From assembly GCA_964388785.1 (NCBI GenBank), contig CAYMBX010000014.1:1-28474 (forward strand): DNA of 28,474 nucleotides, written 5' to 3'. The notes under the pieces were generated by a model. It did no database searches, was not told the DNA's origin, and was given only the letters and a program-made list of their open reading frames with translations. Within the stretch, counting starts at the first letter, position 1. Each line of letters opens with the position of its first letter. The DNA comes from VGKU01 sp964388785. GTDB lineage: Bacteria; Patescibacteriota; Patescibacteriia; UBA9934; GWF2-40-263. Below are positions 21,278 through 25,695 of the stretch, piece after piece. The position numbers were made by a program, and so were the translations under genes.

Positions 21278-22651
21278 ATGAATAGTATTCATATGTTCGA
21301 CCGGATCAATCGAATTCACATGGTCGGGATCGGTGGAATCGGCATGTCCGCACTTGCCAAATATTTTGTTTCAATTGGAAAGCAAGTGAGCGGGAGTGAC
21401 CTACATCAAACTGACATAATCGATGATTTAATAAAGCGCCGTGTCGCATTCCACGATCTGGGGAAGGACGCAGAGCTGCTTATTTATTCCCCGGCTGTTC
21501 CGGAGACGGATTCCCAGCGCATTCGCGCTCAGGAGCTTGGTATTCCCATGCTCTCTTATCCACAAGCGCTTGGAGAACTTTCAAAGCAGTACTCAACGAT
21601 TGTGGTGACCGGAACGCACGGAAAAAGTACAACCACCGCAATGCTCGGTTTAATTCTCGAAGCGGCCGGATATGATCCGACGGTGATTGTCGGTTCTCTT
21701 GTTCCTTCGTTTGAAATGGGGAATGTGCGTGTCGGAAAGGGAAGATTTCTTGTGATCGAAGGGTGTGAACATCAGGCCAACATGTTGAATCTACATCCGG
21801 AAATGATCGTACTTACGAGCATCGAGGCGGATCATCTTGATTATTATCAAACGCTCGATAACATTCGTGCGGCTTTTCAAACGTTTGTCGATCGTCTTGC
21901 CGGTCGGGGGATGGTCATTGCAAACGCGGACGACTCGGTGACCCGTTCGCTGAGTCTTGCCCATCCTGTCTGGTATGGACAAAACCCAGATGTCCATTAT
22001 CGGTTTTCCGGACGTCAAATGCGTGAGGGAGTCCAGGAAGTTCGGGTTGAGCGACGTGTTCCACCGGAAGCACTCGGAACGCTTTCATTACAAATCCCCG
22101 GGTTGTTTAATGTTTCCAATGCACTTGCGGCAACGGCCGCGGCGATGGAACTTGGGGTTCCATTTGAAACGTGCACACGCACGCTCGCTCGATACACGGG
22201 AATTTGGCGTCGATTCGAGCGACTTGGTGAATGGAATCAAGCTCAGTTGATTTCCGATTACGGCCACCACCCGACCGCTATCCGTGTCACGCTTCAAGCG
22301 GCCCGTGAGTTGTTTCCGGAAAAGAAAATGATTCTGTGTTTTCAACCGCACCAGCACGCCCGCACACAGACATTATTCGATGAATTTGTCTCGGCATTGT
22401 CAGAGGCGGACGCACTCGTCCTTCCCGAAATTTATCGGGTGGAAGGAAGGACGGAAGAAGAGGAAGTTTCAAGCAAGCATTTGGTTGATGTCCTATTGGC
22501 AAAACAGCAGAAGCCGTGGGTTTGTTACGCAAAAGATTTTGACGAAGCGGAAGCATTGCTCGAATCCGCGGTCAACGAATTTCCGGAGAGCGTTGTTATC
22601 ATTCAAGGAGCGGGAAATATCGATGATCTGGCCAGAAAACTCATGAAATAA
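21278..22651 (+). CDS. murC: UDP-N-acetylmuramate-L-alanine ligase
   Basis: A 457-aa cytosolic Mur ligase that adds the first amino acid (normally L-Ala) to UDP-MurNAc. N-terminal Rossmann motif HMVGIGGIGMSALA, ATP loop GTHGKSTTT (about residues 111-119; Ser where many have Thr), LVIEGCEHQANMLNLHP, EADHLDYY, central GLFNVSNALAATAAA, and DYGHHPTAI in the C-terminal domain. The C-terminus QGAGNIDDLARKL is typical of MurC. ATG 21278 gives MNSIHMFDRINRIHMVGIG; ATG 21293 is equally possible. Followed by a strong terminator, then a PgeF-like gene and murB, forming a wall-precursor cluster. Confidence 0.95.
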   Translation: MNSIHMFDRINRIHMVGIGGIGMSALAKYFVSIGKQVSGSDLHQTDIIDDLIKRRVAFHDLGKDAELLIYSPAVPETDSQRIRAQELGIPMLSYPQALGELSKQYSTIVVTGTHGKSTTTAMLGLILEAAGYDPTVIVGSLVPSFEMGNVRVGKGRFLVIEGCEHQANMLNLHPEMIVLTSIEADHLDYYQTLDNIRAAFQTFVDRLAGRGMVIANADDSVTRSLSLAHPVWYGQNPDVHYRFSGRQMREGVQEVRVERRVPPEALGTLSLQIPGLFNVSNALAATAAAMELGVPFETCTRTLARYTGIWRRFERLGEWNQAQLISDYGHHPTAIRVTLQAARELFPEKKMILCFQPHQHARTQTLFDEFVSALSEADALVLPEIYRVEGRTEEEEVSSKHLVDVLLAKQQKPWVCYAKDFDEAEALLESAVNEFPESVVIIQGAGNIDDLARKLMK

Positions 22652-22685
22652 AACAGGCCGATGGTTGACAGAAGGCCTGTTTTTT
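22651..22685 (+). terminator. Terminator of murC containing the next gene's -35 box
   Basis: AAACAGGCC pairs with GGCCTGTTT, followed by a T-run. TTGACA of the downstream promoter lies in the loop. Confidence 0.85.
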
Positions 22686-22693
22686 GTTACCTT
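22665..22693 (+). promoter_or_regulatory. Promoter of the PgeF-like gene, nested in the murC terminator
   Basis: TTGACA, 17-nt spacer made of the terminator's right arm and T-run, then TACCTT. The same spacing is seen at the other four cassette-like genes. Confidence 0.65.
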
Positions 22694-22724
22694 TGCGAGT
22701 CGCACAACGTGTGCGCTGAGACCC

Positions 22725-23606
22725 GTGTATCGAGAGACTCTCTGGGGCGCGGTCGATGTGACCGTGTTTGGCGCGGTTCGCAACTGGAATTTCGCCGGCC
22801 AAACGGTTGGGGAGATCGAAGCGCGGAACCCGGGCGTGGTCGCGGATCTCCAGGAAGTCATACGCGAGCTCGACATCAAGCGAGCGCTTGTGCCAAAGCC
22901 CGCGTTCAACGCGCGGGTGGTCAGTGCGCGTGATCTCACCAAGGAGATTTTTCCGAACTTCTTTCGGGGCGCGGATGCCGACGGGGCCATCATCACCCAG
23001 CCGGGCGACGCGTACTTCCTCGCAAGTGCGGATTGTCTTACGGGTGTGATCTACGACGGAGACATGCACCACGCGGCCGGGCTCCACTGTGGACGAAACG
23101 CGCTCGTGGATCGAGATGCGCTCGCGGGTAAACCACCGCGTGAGCACGATTCGGTCATCGACGCAGGAATCCTCACGCTTGTCGATCAAAGCCCGATCAA
23201 TCTGCGCGAGCTGCGCGTGTTCTTGGCTGCGGGAATCGGTCCCGCATCCTTCACCCACCCAACGACGGAGATGCTGACGTCGCCTGACGGGAGCGTCGTG
23301 CCAAACAAGTATCGCGATCAGAATCTCGCACTGCTCCAGTATCTGTGGTGGCCCGACGCGGAACTGAAGAAAGGCGAAGAGAAGGGTTGGCGAAGGATCA
23401 TTCACGATTTCGATCAGGGTCAGATTGATTTGGTCGGGATCGTGCAAGCGGATCTTCATGGGTACGGGGTCCCACCTGAGAACATCGAGTGGGACGGTCA
23501 CGACACGGCCACGGACCTCGTTCCCGGAACCGACGACTTCCTCTTCCACTCCTACCGTCGCGACCCGAGCCAGCGCAACCTGGTGGTCGTGAAGCTCCTC
23601 GACTGA
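22725..23606 (+). CDS. Laccase-domain (YfiH/PgeF-like) protein
   Basis: About 293 aa. The family pattern is clear: DGAIITQPGDAYFLASADCL with the conserved Cys (residue 104), HHAAGLHCGR in place of HAGWRG (about 115-123), GIGPASFTHP, DLVGIVQADLHGYGVPPENI, and the C-terminal FHSYRRDPSQRNLVVVKL. E. coli PgeF removes wrongly incorporated L-Ser made by MurC from wall precursors; a site right after murC fits that editing role, by inference. Oddity: the first zinc-ligand His (QVH motif) seems replaced by Asn (PAFNARVV, about residue 62). GTG 22725 is the first plausible start downstream of the promoter; no good Shine-Dalgarno site. Third positions are G/C-rich, unlike murC and murB. Confidence 0.83.
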   Translation: MYRETLWGAVDVTVFGAVRNWNFAGQTVGEIEARNPGVVADLQEVIRELDIKRALVPKPAFNARVVSARDLTKEIFPNFFRGADADGAIITQPGDAYFLASADCLTGVIYDGDMHHAAGLHCGRNALVDRDALAGKPPREHDSVIDAGILTLVDQSPINLRELRVFLAAGIGPASFTHPTTEMLTSPDGSVVPNKYRDQNLALLQYLWWPDAELKKGEEKGWRRIIHDFDQGQIDLVGIVQADLHGYGVPPENIEWDGHDTATDLVPGTDDFLFHSYRRDPSQRNLVVVKLLD

Positions 23607-23625
23607 GGGGCTCTTTTCTTTTAGT
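23593..23625 (+). terminator. Terminator of the PgeF-like gene
   Basis: AGCTCCTC pairs with GAGGGGCT around GACT, followed by CTTTTCTTTT-like T-rich DNA (right arm ends 23612). The stop codon TGA sits within the hairpin. Confidence 0.75.
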
Positions 23626-23627
23626 AT
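23622..23627 (+). promoter_or_regulatory. -10 box of murB
   Basis: TAGTAT 13 nt before ATG 23641. It would give a leader of only a few nucleotides and favours 23641 over the ATG at 23632. Confidence 0.45.
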
Positions 23628-23640
23628 AGGAATGAAGACT

Positions 23641-24594
23641 ATGAAGGAAGAACTCCAAAAAATTTTCGGCCCTCGTTTAAAAGAAAACGAGCCCATGAGT
23701 CGACACACGAATTTTCGTATCGGCGGTCCGGCGAGATGGTTTGTAGAAGTCAAAACAGTTGAAGAACTCCAACACGTTTTACGACTCGCGCAAGAGCACC
23801 GTTTAAAAACGTGCGTTCTTGGCGGGGGATCGAATATGCTTGTGAGCGATCAGGGGTTTGATGGAGTGATGATTAAGCTTGCAATGCGAGAAATCCAAAT
23901 CGATGGAACACATGTGCGTGCGGAAGCCGGCGTCCTGTCCGCGGCACTCGCGCGCGCGACCGCAAAGGCTGGTTTGGCAGGTTTCACCTGGGCGATTTCT
24001 TTACCCGGCACGATCGGCGGGGCTGTGCGGGGCAATGCCGGATGCTTCGGTGGAGAAACAAAGGATCATCTGGTGGAAGTGGAAATTCTACGAGATGGAA
24101 ATGTTATGACGATTCCAAAAAGCGAACTAGCATTTGGATATCGTGAATCGGCCATCAAACACAATCATGATGTTGTGCTATCTGCAACGTTTGACTTTGA
24201 ACCGGGAGACCCTGCGTATCTTCAAAAAGAACTTGAAGAAAAATTAGCCAAGCGCAAATCGAGTCAGCCTCTTGATGCGGGATCCGCCGGCTGTCTCTTC
24301 AAAAATTACGAAGTGAAATCCGATGAGGAACTGCAACGGCTCTTAGAAAAACTCGATATACCTGTCGAGATGAGCCAAGCCCGGCGGGTCTCCGCCGGGT
24401 GGCTCATCGACCAACTGGATTTGAAAGGAACACAAATCGGGTCTGCGAAAATCAGTGAGAAGCACGGAAATTTTGTCGTCAATACGGGTTCCGCAACCGC
24501 GGATCAAATCATGCAGCTTGCGGCGCTTGTGAAAACTCGCGCACGCAACGAGTTTGGCATACAATTGGAGGAAGAAGTTCAGTTCATCACCTAA
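23641..24594 (+). CDS. murB: UDP-N-acetylenolpyruvoylglucosamine reductase
   Basis: A 317-aa FAD enzyme that reduces enolpyruvyl-UDP-GlcNAc to UDP-MurNAc, the MurC substrate. FAD-binding motifs are MSRHTNFRIGGPARWF, LGGGSNMLV, and AISLPGTIGGAVRGNAG; catalytic regions are FGYRES (about residue 166) and GSAGCLFKN (about 214), with the C-terminal Glu in GIQLEEEVQF. The coding DNA at 24370-24407 forms a strong hairpin under QARRVSAGWL. I start at ATG 23641 because the TAGTAT box would leave an upstream ATG (23632) at or before the mRNA start. It is compositionally like murC and unlike the gene between them. Confidence 0.95.
   Translation: MKEELQKIFGPRLKENEPMSRHTNFRIGGPARWFVEVKTVEELQHVLRLAQEHRLKTCVLGGGSNMLVSDQGFDGVMIKLAMREIQIDGTHVRAEAGVLSAALARATAKAGLAGFTWAISLPGTIGGAVRGNAGCFGGETKDHLVEVEILRDGNVMTIPKSELAFGYRESAIKHNHDVVLSATFDFEPGDPAYLQKELEEKLAKRKSSQPLDAGSAGCLFKNYEVKSDEELQRLLEKLDIPVEMSQARRVSAGWLIDQLDLKGTQIGSAKISEKHGNFVVNTGSATADQIMQLAALVKTRARNEFGIQLEEEVQFIT
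24370..24407 (+). repeat. Long hairpin inside murB coding sequence
   Basis: ATGAGCC and CCCGGCGG pair with CCGCCGGG and GGCTCAT, with a tetraloop GTCT and a small bulge (15 bp in all). It codes for MSQARRVSAGWLI. I see no second copy. Confidence 0.6.
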
Positions 24595-24599
24595 AATAA

Positions 24600-24744
24600 G
24601 ACTGTAGAAAAACTCGCGATCTTTCGTCTCACGGGCACCCGTCGACTCGCTCAACGTAGGATTTACTTACGTTTCGCGAGCTCGACTGCCCGTCGCGCTA
24701 AGCGCGACACGTTCAACGAAATCTCATCGAGTTTTTCTACAGTC
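24600..24744. repeat. Family 2 branched hairpin element, copy 2 (murB-hpf gap)
   Basis: Perfect 17-bp arms GACTGTAGAAAAACTCG and CGAGTTTTTCTACAGTC. Inside are the junction GCGATCTTTCGTCTCACGGG (17 of 20 bases shared with copy 1), an inner stem CGGGCA plus GTCGACTCGC against GCGAGCTCGAC plus TGCCCG, a tip AACGTA/TACGTT, and an extra hairpin GTCGCGCTAAGCGCGAC. No T-run follows. The outer arms are unrelated to those of copy 1. Confidence 0.85.
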
Positions 24745-24759
24745 TCAAAACAGATTACT

Positions 24760-24765
24760 TAATAC
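24760..24765 (+). promoter_or_regulatory. -10 box, putative leaderless promoter of hpf
   Basis: TAATAC 8 nt before ATG 24774. Confidence 0.45.
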
Positions 24766-24773
24766 TTTTGATT

Positions 24774-25121
24774 ATGCGCATCACATTCATCAAAGCGACA
24801 AACATGGAATTGACGGACGCGATCCGGACGTATGTAGAAGAAAAGGTGAATGCATTTGAAAAATTGTGTGAAGAGTTTGATCCGGCGGCCACGCTCGAGG
24901 TGGAAGTGGGAAAATCGACACAGCATCATGCCAAAGGACCTTTTTTTCGCGCGGAGATGATGTTGCGTATTCCGGGGAAGGATTTGCGTGCGGAAACGGA
25001 AGCGGAAGATTTGTACGAGGCGGTCGATCAAGTGAAAGACCAGCTCCGACGCCAGCTTGCGGACTATAAAGACATGTTGCACGACAGTCGTGTGCGTGCA
25101 TCGCGTCCCGGTAAAGAATAG
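24774..25121 (+). CDS. hpf: Ribosome hibernation/stability factor (HPF/RaiA family), short form
   Basis: 115 aa. The HPF fold is visible from start to end: MRITFIKATNMELTDAIRTY, VEEKVNAFEKL, then ATLEVEVGKSTQHHAKGPFFRAEMML, GKDLRAETEAEDLYEAVDQVKDQLRRQL. It binds the decoding centre of idle ribosomes and protects them. It lacks the C-terminal dimerisation domain of long HPF. Its stop is 4 nt before a family 3 hairpin with a T-run, which probably ends the transcript. Confidence 0.93.
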   Translation: MRITFIKATNMELTDAIRTYVEEKVNAFEKLCEEFDPAATLEVEVGKSTQHHAKGPFFRAEMMLRIPGKDLRAETEAEDLYEAVDQVKDQLRRQLADYKDMLHDSRVRASRPGKE

Positions 25122-25125
25122 AATG

Positions 25126-25191
25126 ACAGAACGTTGTGCCTCCGGGGTCAAGTGGCGTTCGCACTTGTTCCCCTCCGGCACAACGTTCTGT
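25126..25191 (+). repeat. Family 3 palindromic element after hpf, probably also its terminator
   Basis: Perfect 15-bp arms ACAGAACGTTGTGCC and GGCACAACGTTCTGT, inner stem GGGG-CAAGTG/CACTTG-CCCC (with small internal loops), followed by TTTTT. The core, read on the minus strand, matches 19606-19642 and the tgt insertion. Confidence 0.85.
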
Positions 25192-25216
25192 TTTTGAAGA
25201 TGAAGCGATATGAAAT

Positions 25217-25240
25217 AAAAAAGACCCCGAGCAAAGGGTC
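25217..25240 (-). terminator. Terminator of the 118-aa gene
   Basis: On the minus strand GACCC pairs with GGGTC around an 8-nt loop, followed by TTTTTTATTT. It overlaps the stop codon. Confidence 0.75.
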
Positions 25241-25595
25241 AGTTGACGCGATGTCGTGCGACATGATGTCGCAGAGTGCCGACGATGAACACCCGAAGAA
25301 AGTGGACGAAGTGTTCGACGGGCATCCCGCCGCGGAGATGATCGAGCGAAGCGACCGAGATGCGTCCGCAGAATTGACCGGAGTTCATGACCGTCTCGAT
25401 CTCTTCGAGGAGTCGACCGGCCAGGGGGTTGCCGGATTGTTCGACTATCTGCCGGAATTCGGCCCAGGTGAGGAATCGGTCTTGGTTTGTCAGTTCGTTG
25501 ATGCGGATTTCGTGGTGGGTGGATGTTGCGGGTTCGATCCACCACTCGACTTGAGGACGCCCCTTTTCCTCCAAGAGTCCTTTCGTGATCGCCAT
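25239..25595 (-). CDS. 118-aa orphan protein
   Basis: I do not recognise the family. The predicted protein is soluble, with a Trp-rich, possibly beta start (RPQVEWWIEPATSTHHEIRI), a helical middle (LTWAEFRQIVEQSGNPLAGRLLEEIETVM) and a His/Arg-rich end (GTLRHHVARHRVN). One Cys is present. It is read as real because it has TTGACG-17-TAGCCT upstream, GGAGG 4 nt before the ATG, and a terminator overlapping the TGA, the same plan as the other cassette-like genes. G/C-rich third positions contrast with hpf and secA. It is oriented opposite to both. Confidence 0.65.
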   Translation of the reverse strand: MAITKGLLEEKGRPQVEWWIEPATSTHHEIRINELTNQDRFLTWAEFRQIVEQSGNPLAGRLLEEIETVMNSGQFCGRISVASLDHLRGGMPVEHFVHFLRVFIVGTLRHHVARHRVN

Positions 25596-25618
25596 GCTGC
25601 CTCCGTTTGGGTGACAAG

Positions 25619-25647
25619 AGGCTAGCGCTATTTAAGACAAGCGTCAA
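25619..25647 (-). promoter_or_regulatory. Promoter of the 118-aa gene
   Basis: On the minus strand TTGACG (25647-25642), 17-nt spacer, TAGCCT (25624-25619). Confidence 0.65.
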
Positions 25648-25666
25648 GCGTCGGCTTGTTTTTTTT
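25637..25666 (+). terminator. Possible terminator before secA
   Basis: ACAAGC pairs with GCTTGT and is followed by T8 on the plus strand. It contains a direct repeat AAGCGTC. It overlaps the minus-strand promoter above, so it may shield secA from read-through. Confidence 0.5.
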
Positions 25667-25680
25667 GTCGGAAAGAGCAA

Positions 25681-25686
25681 TAATAC
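25681..25686 (+). promoter_or_regulatory. -10 box, putative leaderless promoter of secA
   Basis: TAATAC exactly 9 nt before the ATG at 25696, the same spacing as at dnaB, folD and the small membrane protein gene. Confidence 0.5.
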
Positions 25687-25695
25687 CGCGCGTAT

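Noticed and set aside
22641..23753. A 370-aa minus-strand frame opposite the PgeF-like gene
   Set aside because: The plus-strand product has clear family motifs, and the antisense frame runs into murB and murC sequence.
24790..25680. A 296-aa minus-strand frame across hpf and the following gap
   Set aside because: It reads Arg/Ser/Thr-rich low-quality sequence through a palindromic element and a recognised gene.
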